A stretch of DNA of 35,513 nt from Flavobacteriales bacterium (GTDB lineage Bacteria > Bacteroidota > Bacteroidia > Flavobacteriales_F > PHOS-HE28), in the NCBI GenBank assembly GCA_016702645.1, contig JADJDP010000040.1, positions 1-35,513 of the forward strand, in the 5' to 3' direction. The notes beneath the pieces were generated by a model. The model was not told the DNA's origin. It was given only the letters and a program-made list of their open reading frames with translations, and made no database searches. A program made the position numbers and the translations under genes. Positions 1 through 8,724 of this stretch are shown piece after piece (positions within the stretch are counted from its first letter, which is position 1; the number at the start of each line of letters is the position of its first letter).

Positions 1-16
1 CCTTGCCCCGAAGCGC

Positions 17-1313
17 ATGCGCAGCTCCATTCGTTCCCTGTCCCGTGCGCTGTTCCTGCTGTTGTTATGCGGATGCGGGCGCTCAGTCCAGTTCGAGGAG
101 GCGGACCTGGTGATCCGCCACATCAACGTGGTGGACGTGGTCACCGGAACAGTGTTGGCGAACCACGCGATCGTGATCAAGGAGGGTCGCTTCGTGCATG
201 TGGGCGAGGACCCCGGTACTGTGGAGGTGCCGAATGGCACAACGGTCATCGACGGCACCGGACGCTATGCCATCCCCGGGCTATGGGACATGCACGTGCA
301 TGTGTGCTGGAGCGATACGAACGCGAGCCTGCTCCTGCCGGCCTTGCTGGCCCATGGCATAACCGGTGTGCGCGACATGGGCGGCGACCTGCGCTTGCTC
401 AACGCCTTCAAACAGCGTGTGCTCGCCGACCCGTCGGCCGGCCCGGATCTTTTCGGTTGCGGTCCCATCATCGACGGTGATCCGCCGGTCTTCGCGGACT
501 TCACACTGCCCGTGAACCCTGCGACCGACCTGACGAAGGTGCTCGACAGCTTGTCCGCGAATGGCGCCGACTTCATCAAGGTCTATTCGCTCCTCGCACC
601 GGAGGAACTGGATCGTATCGCGGCGTACAGCAAGGAGCACGATAGGGTCTTCGCCGGTCATCTGTCCGAGCATGTGGAGCCCGAGCGGGCGATCGCATTG
701 GGCCAGCGCAGCATTGAGCACTTGAACCGGTTGGAGGAGATATGGATGGAGGATCCCAAACGCTTGGACGAGATCGCTTCCGCGATGATCGAGCACGGCA
801 CATGGTCGTGCCCAACGCTCATCACGTATCAACGGAAGTCGCACTTGTACGATCCCGCATTGCGCGATACGGCGATGGACGCGCTGGTTCCCGGACTGCA
901 GGCGGAGTGGGAGCAGGCGGTGCGGAAGCGAACGGAACGATACGGTGCCCCGCATCAGCGCGATAGCCTGGAGAAGCGCTACCAGCAACAGCTTGGATTG
1001 GTGGAGCACCTGAAGGAACGCGGTGTGCGTTTGCTGGCCGGAAGCGATCTGGCAGGCATGGCGTTCGTGTATCCCGGCTCCGGTCTGCTCTGGAGGAACT
1101 GGAGCTGCTCGTAAGCGCCGGCCTCTCGAACGCGGAAGCGCTGCGCTCGGCCACGCTATCACCGGCGGAGTACCTCGGAGCGCAAGCAGAGCTTGGTTCC
1201 ATTGCGGCAGGCAAGGTCGCGGACCTGGTGGTCCTGGAAGGAACCCACTGGCAGACATCCGCAAGACGCGCACGGTGGTGCATGTGGTGCATCGCGGCGT
1301 GCTTGTGCGCTAA
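17..1313 (+). CDS. Amidohydrolase-family lipoprotein (imidazolonepropionase-like), frameshifted
   Basis: Metal-dependent hydrolase of the amidohydrolase superfamily, probably exported and lipid-anchored: the N-terminus is a hydrophobic leader ending in LLLLCGCG. Metal and catalytic motifs are visible in order: DMHVHV (HxH), DFIKVYS (bridging Lys), GHLSEH, SIEHLN and AGSDLAG (Asp). The substrate is unknown; relatives act on cyclic amides, peptides or esters. The first reading frame stops at 1114, but the C-terminal part continues in frame from about 1090 (EELELLVSAGLSNAEALRSA, then GSIAAGKVADLVVLEG) and, after a second shift near 1240, ends NPLADIRKTRTVVHVVHRG. Both shifts fit one missing base each, and the repaired protein is about 432 aa, normal for the family. 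The upstream region lies outside the window. Confidence 0.85.
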
Positions 1314-1397
1314 ACCGGACGATAGCGGTTTGTCTTGTCTACCACCGGACAGCAGCATGTGTGCCCTGTTGTCCTTGGGCCAGCGCAAGGTGCCCGT

Positions 1398-2141
1398 TCA
1401 CTTGTTCAACCGCTGGAAATACCCGCTGGTGATACCCTGGTTGAAGAAGCTGATGAACAAGGCGATGTAGCTGAGGTAAAAGAGCGATTGCACCGAGATG
1501 ATGAGCTTGCCCATGCCGGTAACGGGGAAGAATTCACCGAAGCCGATGGTGCTGGTGATCACGAAGCTGAGGTACACGGAATCCGTCCAGGTGGTCAGTG
1601 GCTGATTGAAGTACTGGCCGGCCATGTGCAGCACGGCGAAGGTGAAGACCACTTCCAGGTAGTTGATGAAGATGAGCAGTTTCGAGCGGCGGTAGGAGCG
1701 CGGCGACGGAAGGAGTCGCTGGCGAAGATCATCGTGGGGGATGTAGAGCAGCGTCTCGGCCGTAAGCCACAGGTTGAGTCCGAGGACCAGGTCGCTATGC
1801 CACCAGCCTTGCCAAAGCACCATGATGGGGAAGCCCGCTTTCAACAATACGTACACGTCGGTGGCCAGGTCCTGTACGAGCGGACCATTGCGCCAGAACA
1901 GGTGCTTCAGGTAAAGCCCGGGGAAGAGGAATTGCGATAGGGCAAGGAGCAGGCGCACGACCTTTTCCAGGCCAGCGTCCTCTTCATAGGTATTGTTCCA
2001 GATGTGCTCCAGGTTCTCCCAGCGCTTCCGAAGTGTGCTGTGGTGCACAGCGCCCGGGGCTTTTCCACGGCCGAAAAGAAGCTTGTTGGCGGCGCGACGC
2101 ATGGCTGGGGTCTGGTACCAAAGGAACAGTATTGGTGGCAT
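1398..2141 (-). CDS. Potassium channel-like ion channel protein
   Basis: Membrane protein of up to 247 aa with several hydrophobic segments in the first half and a classical pore module at the C-terminus: TM helix, pore loop with selectivity-filter motif TSTIGFGEFFPVT, then a final TM helix. The filter reads TIGFGE where canonical K+ channels have TVGYGD, a known variant among ion_trans_2 family proteins, so K+ selectivity is likely but not proven. There is no cytoplasmic RCK/TrkA domain. The start is uncertain: Met13 (position 2105) also fits, and a TTCCTTTG box lies about 24 nt upstream of it. It is convergent with the preceding amidohydrolase and divergent from the reductase at 2315. No frameshift was seen. 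Confidence 0.8.
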   Translation of the reverse strand: MPPILFLWYQTPAMRRAANKLLFGRGKAPGAVHHSTLRKRWENLEHIWNNTYEEDAGLEKVVRLLLALSQFLFPGLYLKHLFWRNGPLVQDLATDVYVLLKAGFPIMVLWQGWWHSDLVLGLNLWLTAETLLYIPHDDLRQRLLPSPRSYRRSKLLIFINYLEVVFTFAVLHMAGQYFNQPLTTWTDSVYLSFVITSTIGFGEFFPVTGMGKLIISVQSLFYLSYIALFISFFNQGITSGYFQRLNK

Positions 2142-2302
2142 CGCAGCTCGATGATGATCGCCTGTTCGCCCGTGCCTTGCGCCATTGCTGCACCGTGCAC
2201 AACCGCTCTTGTGGGGATGAAGAGCCGTTCAGGAACATTGCTGGGCATCCACCAAACCTTCCCAAGGACTATCGCACGGGGTGCACGTCCCGCAGCACCC
2301 CC

Positions 2303-2310
2303 TATTTTGG
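2303..2310 (+). promoter_or_regulatory. -7-like promoter box TATTTTGG 4 nt before ATG
   Basis: Matches the TAnnTT core of the Bacteroidota -7 element and ends 4 nt before the ATG at 2315. If it is the promoter, the transcript would begin at or next to the start codon. No convincing -33 TTG is visible. Confidence 0.5.
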
Positions 2311-2314
2311 CGAA

Positions 2315-2850
2315 ATGAAAACGGTGTGTTCCGTCTTCGTGGGTGTCAGTTTGGACGGCTTCATCGCGCGTCCGGATGGCGGTCTTGATTGGCTGGAGGG
2401 CGACGGCTCCACCGAGCTCGGGGACCACGGCTACGAGGCTTTCATCGGCGGTATCGATGCCATTGTGATGGGCCGCAATTCGTTCGAGACCGTGATGTCC
2501 TTCGCAACGTGGCCGTACACCAAGAAGGTCATCGTTCTAAGCAGCCCGCGCTCGACCTCACTGCTGCCCGCACCCGTGGAGCGGATGTGGAGCTGCTGAA
2601 CGCGTCGCCCGAGGAACTCGTTGCCGCGCTCGCCTACAGGGGACTTTTCAACCTCTATGTGGATGGAGGTGTCACCGTGCAGCGTTTCCTCCGCGCTGGT
2701 CTTATCGATCGTATCATCATCACCCGGCTACCGGTGCTCATCGGGCAAGGTGTTCCGCTCTTCGGCGCATTGCAAAAGGACATCCGCCTGAAGCTCGTTG
2801 CCAGTCGCACTTTCCCGGGCGGCTTGGTACAGACCGAGTACGTCCGGTAG
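2315..2850 (+). CDS. Dihydrofolate reductase family protein (RibD C-terminal domain), frameshifted
   Basis: A RibD_C/DHFR-like NADPH-dependent reductase; bacterial relatives are mostly of unknown substrate. The start MKTVCSVFVGVSLDGFIARP and the motif DAIVMGRNSFETV are typical of the N-terminal nucleotide-binding half; the C-terminal half contains LYVDGGVTVQRFLRAGLID and LPVLIGQGVPLFG, also typical. The frame breaks between about 2543 and 2548: the upstream frame would stop at 2599, while the next frame continues PALDLTAARTRGADVELL. One missing base restores a 178-aa protein, the usual length. The gene stands alone between the divergent K+ channel and the LuxR-type gene. Confidence 0.85.
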
Positions 2851-2892
2851 CGGCGCGCGCTGCCTTCCACCACGATCCCGAACTTCGGCCCG

Positions 2893-3373
2893 ATGTCCAA
2901 GGCAGCTGAACTGCGCAGATCCGGTTTCTGGACCACCGTTGTGCTCTACGGTCTTGCTGTGGCGGCGCTGGTCTTCATCCTGAAGTACTTTGAGTATCGG
3001 TATTGGATCCGCGACCTGCGTGTGGAGGTCTACATCGGTGTGGTGGCCGTTCTCTTCACGGCGCTGGGCATCTGGATGGGCTCGAAAGCTGTTGCAAGGC
3101 AGGAAGGACCTCGTTCAGGCGGAACCAGGCGTGCCGGTGAGCGCTACGCCCCAGGTGGATGAGGAAGCCTTGCGCAGGATAGGGCTTAGTGGGCGCGAAC
3201 GCGAGGTGCTGCAACTGATGGCGACGGGGAGTTCCAACCAGGAGATCGCGGACAAGCTCTTCATTTCCTTGCCCACGGTGAAGTCGCATACATCCAACCT
3301 CTTCATGAAACTGGAAGTGCGACGGCGCACCGAAGCGGTCCACAAGGCCAAGTCGCTGGGCCTCCTTCCCTGA
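2893..3373 (+). CDS. Membrane-anchored LuxR-type HTH regulator, frameshifted
   Basis: About 159 aa after repair. The first 65 residues hold two hydrophobic segments (VVLYGLAVAALVFILKYF and VYIGVVAVLFTALGIW), so the protein is probably anchored in the inner membrane. The C-terminal 65 residues form a LuxR/GerE helix-turn-helix: LSGREREVLQLMATGSSNQE, IADKLFISLPTVKSHTSNLF. The halves are in different frames, joined near 3083-3090 by an extra base in or next to an A run. A small two-helix plus LuxR-HTH arrangement is common in Bacteroidota. No receiver domain is present and no target is indicated. It precedes the DUF4199 gene by 107 bp. Confidence 0.8.
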
Positions 3374-3439
3374 AGCGCATCATCCTTTGGTATGGATCCG
3401 CGCCTCGCGGCCCAGATCCCTACCGAAGTATGATGGCCG

Positions 3440-3447
3440 TAGCTTCG
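3440..3447 (+). promoter_or_regulatory. -7-like promoter box TAGCTTCG
   Basis: TAGCTTCG lies 41 nt before the ATG of the DUF4199 gene and 67 bp after the LuxR-type gene. It matches the box seen at other starts in this window, but here it would leave a leader of about 30 nt. Confidence 0.35.
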
Positions 3448-3480
3448 GATCTGCGTTGGTTCGCGATCAAACGAACACAC

Positions 3481-4010
3481 ATGAAAAAGATCGTCCTCAC
3501 CTACGGCATTATCGGCGGCATCATCGTTTCCGCCATGATGTGGTTGACCCTGGGCAGCGGAAACCATGACTTCGACAATGGGATGTGGATCGGCTACACC
3601 ACCATGGTCATCGCCCTTTCCACCATCTTTTCGCGGTCAAGGGTTATCGCGACAAACACCTGAGCGGGTCCATCCCCTTCGGCAAGGCTTTCCTCATGGG
3701 CCTGTACATCACGCTGGTGGTCTCCACGCTCTACGTGGCCTCATGGATGGTGCTCAGCGCCACGTCGAAGCAGGACTTCATGGCAGAGTACTACGAGCAT
3801 GAGAAAGCGAAGCTCGAGAGCAGCGAGCTACCTGCTGCAGAGGTGGAGGCCAAGCTCGAAGAGATGCGCTACTTCGGGGAACTGTACAAGAATCCGGCGG
3901 TCAAGATCGGCTTCACATACATGGAGATCTTGCCCGTAGGGCTGTTGGTCAGCTTGCTCTGCGCGGCCATCCTCAAGCGCCGGGCCCCGGTCGGGGATGC
4001 TCGATCGTGA
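3481..4010 (+). CDS. DUF4199 domain membrane protein, frameshifted
   Basis: Small inner-membrane protein of the DUF4199 family, nearly confined to Bacteroidota and of unknown function. The N-terminal part (MKKIVLTYGIIGGIIVSAMM, then GMWIGYTTMVIALSTIF) and the C-terminal part (GKAFLMGLYITLVVSTLYVA ... YMEILPVGLLVSLLCAAILK) are in two frames. The break coincides with a T run at 3628-3631; one missing T restores IFFAVKGYRDKHLSGS and a 176-aa protein of family length. Four hydrophobic segments with a charged loop (residues about 95-135) between segments three and four are visible. Confidence 0.88.
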
Positions 4011-4024
4011 CCATCGTGCCTCTT

Positions 4025-4032
4025 TACTTTGG
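4025..4032 (+). promoter_or_regulatory. -7-like promoter box TACTTTGG 4 nt before ATG
   Basis: TACTTTGG followed by GGTC and then the ATG at 4037, the same spacing as at 2303, 6968 and 19385. It suggests a leaderless transcript for the DUF1801 gene. Confidence 0.5.
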
Positions 4033-4036
4033 GGTC

Positions 4037-4574
4037 ATGCCGAAGAAAGCCAAGCCCAAAGCCAAGAGTGCTCCAAGTGTGAGCAAGCCGCGCAAGGCAG
4101 CCGTCAAGTCCGCGTCAAAAACTTTCGCGAAGGCCAAGCCCGTGAAACTCCTTTCAGGCGGCAACCCGCAGATCGCGAAAGCCGATGGCGATGCCCCCTG
4201 TACAGGCGTATACATCGCCGCCATGCCCGAATGGAAGCGCGACTCCGGGAAGCGCCTCGATGCTATCATCGTGCGCAACGTGCCCAAGGTGCGCAAGGCC
4301 GTGAAATGGAATTCGCCGTTCTATGGCATCGAAGGCCAGGGCTGGTTCCTTGCCGTACACTGCTTGACCAAGTACGTGAAGGTGACCTTTTTCGAAGGCA
4401 TGTCATTGCGGCCGGTCCCACCTGGAGGTACAAGAGCAAGCAGGCGCGCTGATCGACATCACGAGAAGGCGACACCTGGACGAGGCACAGATGGCGACCT
4501 GGGTGAAGCAGGCGGCAGCGTTGCCTGGGGGCTGGCTAAGTGATCCGCCGACCGAGCCATTTACAGAAGCATGA
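4037..4574 (+). CDS. DUF1801 domain protein (YdhG/YdeI-like), frameshifted
   Basis: About 179 aa after repair. A lysine- and alanine-rich N-terminus (residues 1-37) precedes a DUF1801 fold: VRKAVKWNSPFYGIEGQGWF, HCLTKYVKVTFFEGMSLRPV. After VPPGG the frame is lost near 4428, resumes as YKSKQAR, shifts again near 4450, and ends with LDEAQMATWVKQAAALPGGW. Both shifts fit one missing base. The restored stop at 4572-4574 overlaps the next ATG (4571) as ATGA, which strongly supports the repair. The family has a frataxin-like fold and unknown function. The basic tail at the N-terminus could bind nucleic acid, which is inference. Confidence 0.8.
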
Positions 4575-5150
4575 ATCCCAAGGTCGATTGGTATTTCGCG
4601 AAGGCAGGCAAGTGGCAGGAAGCTGTGGAGAAGTTGAGGACGATCGCGCTCGACTCCCAACTGACGGAGGAGTTGAAATGGGGCTGTCCGTGCTACACGC
4701 TCAAGGGAAGCAACGTCTTCCTGATCCACTGCTTCAAGGAATACTGCGCGCTGCTTTTCCACAAGGGTACGCTGCTGAAGGATGATGCGGGTATCCTCGT
4801 CCAACAAACGAAGAACGTGCAGTCGGCCCGCCAGATCCGCTTTACCAGTTTGCAGGATGTGAAGAAGATGGAGCGCATGGTGAAGTCGTACATCCACGAA
4901 GCCATCGAAGTGGAGAAAGCCGGCTTGAAGGTGGAGTTCAAGAAGACGCAGGAGTTCGACATGCCCGAAGAGTTCAAGGTCAAGTTGAAGAAGATGCCGG
5001 CTTTGAAGAAGGCGTTCGCCGCATTGACGCCGGGACGGCAGCGTGGATACCTGCTCCATTTTTCTTCGGCCAAGCAAGCCAAGACCCGTGAAGCGCGGAT
5101 CGATAAGTGCATGGAGCGGATCCTGCAAGGGAAGAGGATTGGACGACTGA
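4571..5150 (+). CDS. YdeI/OmpD-associated (DUF1801 + OmdA) family protein
   Basis: Second DUF1801-type protein, translationally coupled to the first by an ATGA overlap. The N-terminal domain contains LTEELKWGCPCYTLKGSNVF and FKEYCALLFHKGTLLKD; the C-terminal OmdA-like region contains LKKMPALKKAFAALTPGRQR and SAKQAKTREARIDKCMERIL. Without repair the frame runs to 5368, into ogt. Removing one base at 5132-5136 gives the family-typical ending GKGLDD and a stop at 5150, a 192-aa product. I prefer this ending because it clears the ogt promoter and start. Function is unknown; relatives are sometimes linked to stress. Confidence 0.8.
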
Positions 5151-5169
5151 ACCATCGGGGTGACGCGCG

Positions 5170-5177
5170 TACCTTGC
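5170..5177 (+). promoter_or_regulatory. -7-like promoter box TACCTTGC upstream of ogt
   Basis: TACCTTGC lies 24 nt before the ogt ATG and 19 nt after the repaired stop of the YdeI-like gene. It would give a leader of roughly 12 nt. Confidence 0.35.
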
Positions 5178-5193
5178 CTCAGTCGTTCCCAGC

Positions 5194-5745
5194 ATGCCTT
5201 CCATCGTCATCCAGTATTTCCCAACGAGCATGGGTGAACTCATCCTTGGCTCGTTCGAGGATCGCTTGTGTTTGTGCGACTGGCGTTACCGCCGGATGCG
5301 CGATGCTATTGATGTCCGCATCCAACGTGGCTTGGGCGCGACCTATGCCGAAGGTGCCACGCCGGTGATCGACGAGGCGAAGACCCAGTTGAACGGGTAC
5401 TTCGAAGGAACCCGTACCGCGTTCGATGTTCCATTGCGCATGGTGGGCACCGATCTCCAGCAGCGGGTGTGGGAAGCATTGCTCTCCATTCCTTTCGGCT
5501 CGACCGAGACCTACGCCTCGCTCACGAAAAAGGTGGCCGAGCCTTCGGCGATCCGTGCGGTAGCGGCGGCGAATGGTGCGAATGCGATCTCCATCCTGGT
5601 TCCGTGCCACCGCGTCATCGGTAGCAACGGTGACCTGGTAGGCTATGCTGGAGGACTGCCTGCAAAGCAGAAGTTGCTGCAACTGGAAGGCGCCGCGCAG
5701 AGGTCGCTCGTATTGGACTTGTTCAGCGCATCCACCGGGTCTTAA
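5194..5745 (+). CDS. ogt: Methylated-DNA--protein-cysteine methyltransferase
   Basis: Direct-reversal DNA repair enzyme that moves a methyl group from O6-methylguanine (or O4-methylthymine) to its own cysteine. The active-site motif SILVPCHRVIGSNGDLVGYA is complete, and the helix-turn-helix approach region QQRVWEALLSIPFGSTETYA is present. At 183 aa it matches stand-alone Ogt/MGMT proteins without an Ada regulatory domain. The N-terminal methyltransferase_1 subdomain (residues 1-90) is weakly conserved, as usual. It converges with the DinB-family gene, 13 bp apart. Confidence 0.95.
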   Translation: MPSIVIQYFPTSMGELILGSFEDRLCLCDWRYRRMRDAIDVRIQRGLGATYAEGATPVIDEAKTQLNGYFEGTRTAFDVPLRMVGTDLQQRVWEALLSIPFGSTETYASLTKKVAEPSAIRAVAAANGANAISILVPCHRVIGSNGDLVGYAGGLPAKQKLLQLEGAAQRSLVLDLFSASTGS

Positions 5746-5758
5746 TGCCCGACCGACG

Positions 5759-6280
5759 CTACATTCCTCTTGCCTTGTTGAATGCCTGGGTGCCACCCTT
5801 TGGGATCGAGAGCGAACGGAATTCCTCGCCGCGGAAGAGTTTGCCGATCAGCACGATCTGGCCCACGTGATAGGGAAGGTGTGCGAGTTGACGCGTGATC
5901 GCTTGCACCAACGTATGCGGCTCCGTGCGGATGTGCACGATGCGCTCCAAGTCCGTCGGTGATAGTGGATCCACGGCGGCGAAGAGACAGGCCCAGCCTT
6001 CGTTCCACCGCGCTATCAGTTCTGCGCGCGTTCCCAAGTCGCTCTCGAACTCGGCTTCACGTTGCCGCCACGGTTTTTCCCCATCGGTGGTGAGCAGATC
6101 CGTCCAGCGTGACATCATGTTGCCGTGCATGTGCTTCACGATCACCGCAATGGAATTGCTCCCCGGTGCTGGTTCGCGGAAGAGATCGGCATCCGGCAAC
6201 TGCGCGAAGGTCTTGTCGCCAAGGCTCCGGTAGTAAGCGAACTCCTTGCGGGCGCTGTCGAGGAAGTTGAGGGCAGGCAT
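5759..6280 (-). CDS. DinB-family / DUF1572 protein
   Basis: A 173-aa four-helix DinB-like protein. Motifs SIAVIVKHMHGNMMSRWTDL and RQLAHLPYHVGQIVLIGKL hold the metal-binding histidines typical of the superfamily (one in helix 2, two near the C-terminus, HxxxH-like). The family includes thiol-dependent transferases, but many members are uncharacterised. I chose ATG at 6280 (MPALNFLDSARKEF) because the longer open frame runs back into the DUF998 gene. It follows DUF998 by 16 bp on the same strand and is probably co-transcribed. Confidence 0.88.
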   Translation of the reverse strand: MPALNFLDSARKEFAYYRSLGDKTFAQLPDADLFREPAPGSNSIAVIVKHMHGNMMSRWTDLLTTDGEKPWRQREAEFESDLGTRAELIARWNEGWACLFAAVDPLSPTDLERIVHIRTEPHTLVQAITRQLAHLPYHVGQIVLIGKLFRGEEFRSLSIPKGGTQAFNKARGM

Positions 6281-6296
6281 GTTGGTGCGTTCGTGA

Positions 6297-6932
6297 TCAG
6301 CTGGTCTCGCGCGTTGTGCGCAGGTACAAGGCGCAGGCGATGATCCACAACAGGATGGAACCTTCGGCGATGCGCTGGAACAGGCCCGCGAGCGAAGAGC
6401 CCGGGTCCGCGAGGAACAACCAGGCGAACAGCATGGCGATGGCGCCCAATACGATCGCGATCTTGGAGAACGGCCCTCCGCTGGGCCAGGCGCGTACGCC
6501 CACTGCACCCAGCAGCAATGCCGGTGGTACGATAAGGTAGGTGAGCAGGCCGGAGATGTTGTGGATGACCTGCGCCGCGCTCGGAGCGATGAACTCCTTG
6601 TTGCATCCGGCATCGCACGGGAAGAAGCAAGTGACCACGGTGCCAAGGCCATAGAAGATCCCGACACCGAGAAAGACCATGCGCGAGGATCGGGAGGGAG
6701 GAACGCAACGCGCAGCGGCCCACGCGAACCCCGTGATCAACAAGCCGCTTGGAAGGAAGCCCAAGAAGCGCAACGACAGACCGTGCTCCGTGTCCAACGC
6801 ATAGGTCTCACTGATGAACTGCGACACCGGATCATACCCTTCTATCAGGGATCCGCCGACGATACTGGTGACCACGAAGAAGAACGGTCCGAGCAAGCCA
6901 CATAGGAGGGCAATGGCACGCGTTGATCGCAT
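6297..6932 (-). CDS. DUF998 family membrane protein
   Basis: A 211-aa integral membrane protein with about six TM segments, for example ALLCGLLGPFFFVVTSIVGG, SGLLITGFAWAAARCV, IFYGLGTVVTCFFPCDAGC, YLIVPPALLLGAVGV and IAIVLGAIAMLFAWLFL. The PCDAGC motif between helices is typical of DUF998. Function is unknown. I take ATG at 6932 rather than an upstream GTG at 6938 because a -7-like box (6937-6944) covers the GTG. Probably one transcript with the DinB-family gene. Confidence 0.85.
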   Translation of the reverse strand: MRSTRAIALLCGLLGPFFFVVTSIVGGSLIEGYDPVSQFISETYALDTEHGLSLRFLGFLPSGLLITGFAWAAARCVPPSRSSRMVFLGVGIFYGLGTVVTCFFPCDAGCNKEFIAPSAAQVIHNISGLLTYLIVPPALLLGAVGVRAWPSGGPFSKIAIVLGAIAMLFAWLFLADPGSSLAGLFQRIAEGSILLWIIACALYLRTTRETS

Positions 6933-6936
6933 GTGC

Positions 6937-6944
6937 ACAAGGTA
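6937..6944 (-). promoter_or_regulatory. -7-like promoter box TACCTTGT 4 nt before ATG (minus strand)
   Basis: On the minus strand TACCTTGT is followed by GCAC and the ATG at 6932. It is divergent from a similar box at 6968-6975, so two start-proximal promoters share 47 bp. Confidence 0.45.
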
Positions 6945-6967
6945 GCCTCGGTAGCAACCCCACGTTC

Positions 6968-6975
6968 TATTTTCG
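6968..6975 (+). promoter_or_regulatory. -7-like promoter box TATTTTCG 4 nt before ATG
   Basis: TATTTTCG, then CTGC, then the ATG at 6980. Same spacing as at 2303, 4025 and 19385. Confidence 0.5.
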
Positions 6976-6979
6976 CTGC

Positions 6980-7504
6980 ATGACGATGTTGTTCGCGCGC
7001 CTCCTGCTTGGTCTTTTCGTTTTCATCACCACAAGCGTGGCACTGGCGCAAGACACGCTCGTCGTGGTGTACGGCGTGGTGAAGGACATCACCACCAAGG
7101 AGCCGTTGCAGGATGTGCAGGTGGACGCGATCGACCTGAAGTACGGTCGGCGCGTGATGGCCACCCTTTTCCAAGAAGGGCGCTACGAACTGGACTTTGT
7201 GCAAGAGGCTGACTACATGGTGGAATACAGCGCGAAGGGTTATGTGCCGAAGCGCGTGCGGTTGCAGCTGATCGGGCTGACCCCTGAGGAGTGGGAAGGT
7301 GGCTATGGCATGGAGGTGGACATCACGCTGTTCCGTGAGCTCCCGGAACTGGACCTGACGTTGGGCGGTGATCCCATGGGGATCTGCCGTTTCAACCACG
7401 ATTCGTTGAGCTTCGAATGGGACCTGGCCTACACGGAAGGAAAACGAGAACAAATGGCCCGCACGCTGAAGGCCTACGAAAAGCGGATCGGCGAAACGCG
7501 ATAG
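6980..7504 (+). CDS. Secreted protein with carboxypeptidase-regulatory-like domain
   Basis: A 174-aa protein with an N-terminal signal peptide (FARLLLGLFVFITTSVALAQ, cleavage likely after ALA). The mature part begins DTLVVVYGVVKDITTKEPLQ, typical of a CarboxypepD_reg-like beta-sandwich, followed by YELDFVQEADYMVEYSAKGY; many Bacteroidota surface proteins carry it. The C-terminal third (about residues 125-174) is unrecognised and charged. The ATG at 6980 is chosen because it gives a proper signal peptide and sits 4 nt after a promoter-like box; an upstream start would add non-conserved residues. Function is unknown; it is likely periplasmic. Confidence 0.75.
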   Translation: MTMLFARLLLGLFVFITTSVALAQDTLVVVYGVVKDITTKEPLQDVQVDAIDLKYGRRVMATLFQEGRYELDFVQEADYMVEYSAKGYVPKRVRLQLIGLTPEEWEGGYGMEVDITLFRELPELDLTLGGDPMGICRFNHDSLSFEWDLAYTEGKREQMARTLKAYEKRIGETR

Positions 7505-7509
7505 CTGCT

Positions 7510-8697
7510 CTAACGTTCGATGATGCGGAACTCAACCCGTCGGTTGATCGCCCGGTTCGGTTCGCTGTCGTTCGGAACGAGCGGCTTGCCTTCGCCATAG
7601 CCTTTCCAGGTGAGACGCTCCTTCTCCACGTCCTTCTTCAACAGGTGGTCCACCACGGCTTTCGCACGGGCATCGCTCAGGCGCAGGTTGTAGTCATCGG
7701 CCCCTTGGTCGTCCGTATGCCCTTCTATCTCCACGCGCAAGTGCGGGAAGTCGGTCATCAGGTGGACCAACTTGTCCAATTCCTTCTCGTAGCCGGGTAG
7801 CAGCTCGCTCTTGTCGAACTCGAACTGCACATTGTCCAAACGAACGCGTGTTCCCACCGCAGGTTCCACTTGGTGGATGTCCACCTTGGTACTGCTGGTA
7901 TGATCGGGAACCACCGGGCGTGGCGGTGGAGGCGTGCTCGCCTTGGGCTTTGGCGTGAGCGCGGTTCCGGGCGGTGCGATGCGCACGTTCACATCATCGA
8001 TGAAGTAGTAGGCACCGCGTTCGCCTTCCGGCTGCCGCTCGTGGGTCGTCACTTCATCGCCGTAGAAATTGCCGATGAGCAGGAACTTCTCGCTACCGGT
8101 GGCATCGAACACACCGCGCACCTTCTGCCAGCCACCCTTCACCACTTTCTCTTCGTTCGCATACGGTGTGATGTACAGTGGCAACCGGTCGCGTGTACTG
8201 ATCGGCGTTGATCGGAACGCGATACCGATGTTGTTGCTGGCCTCATTGCTGCGCACAGCCCGCAGAACCCAGCATTCGGCGATGTAGCGAACGCCTGCTT
8301 GCAACGTGTCCGGCAGTTCGGCCTGCACGTATTCGTGCCAGTAGCTCGGCGTATTTCCCTTTCCGAAGATCTTGATGCCCACCATCGCGTTCCCGCCATG
8401 GGTGGTCTGTTTGCCGCCGCTGTGCTTCTTCGGGTGCGACCAGCAGTTGGGGTCGAGCGTGGTGCTGAAGTGATCGGGGGTTGTTTCCGTGGGGGAACTC
8501 CAACCGGTGACCGCCGCGTTGAACTTGGCCACGTCCGTGGTCCATGCGCAGTAGGTGCGTTCCACCTGCTCGAATCCGGGGTTCACCACCAAGTTGGGCA
8601 TGGTATCGTTGCCCAAGGTGCGTTCCAACAGGTTCTGAGCAAAAGCGGGGTGGACCAATGCACCCAGCAGGGCAGCGGATAGGATCGGACGTAGCAT
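7510..8697 (-). CDS. OmpA-family protein with N-terminal carbohydrate-binding-like domain
   Basis: 395-aa exported protein: signal peptide MLRPILSAALLGALVHPAFA, then about 220 residues of a jelly-roll-like domain starting NLVVNPGFEQ and ending YYFIDDVNVRIAPP, then a proline/threonine linker (TPKPKASTPPPPRPVVPDH) and a C-terminal OmpA peptidoglycan-binding domain (LDNVQFEFDKSELLPGYEKE, VEIEGHTDDQGADDYNLRLS, NRAINRRVEFRI). The NPGFE opening is common in Bacteroidota extracytoplasmic proteins and recalls galactose-binding folds. It probably bridges peptidoglycan and an unknown ligand. ATG at 8697 is used; the frame extends 10 codons further without signal-peptide logic. Confidence 0.88.
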   Translation of the reverse strand: MLRPILSAALLGALVHPAFAQNLLERTLGNDTMPNLVVNPGFEQVERTYCAWTTDVAKFNAAVTGWSSPTETTPDHFSTTLDPNCWSHPKKHSGGKQTTHGGNAMVGIKIFGKGNTPSYWHEYVQAELPDTLQAGVRYIAECWVLRAVRSNEASNNIGIAFRSTPISTRDRLPLYITPYANEEKVVKGGWQKVRGVFDATGSEKFLLIGNFYGDEVTTHERQPEGERGAYYFIDDVNVRIAPPGTALTPKPKASTPPPPRPVVPDHTSSTKVDIHQVEPAVGTRVRLDNVQFEFDKSELLPGYEKELDKLVHLMTDFPHLRVEIEGHTDDQGADDYNLRLSDARAKAVVDHLLKKDVEKERLTWKGYGEGKPLVPNDSEPNRAINRRVEFRIIER

Positions 8698-8724
8698 GTG
8701 TTCGGCCCCGGCTTGACGGGAGAA

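Noticed and set aside
1984..2428. N-terminal extension of the K+ channel through overlapping minus frames
   Set aside because: The extra residues show no pattern of a channel N-terminus and overlap the reductase promoter and gene; a frameshift could hide one but nothing supports it.
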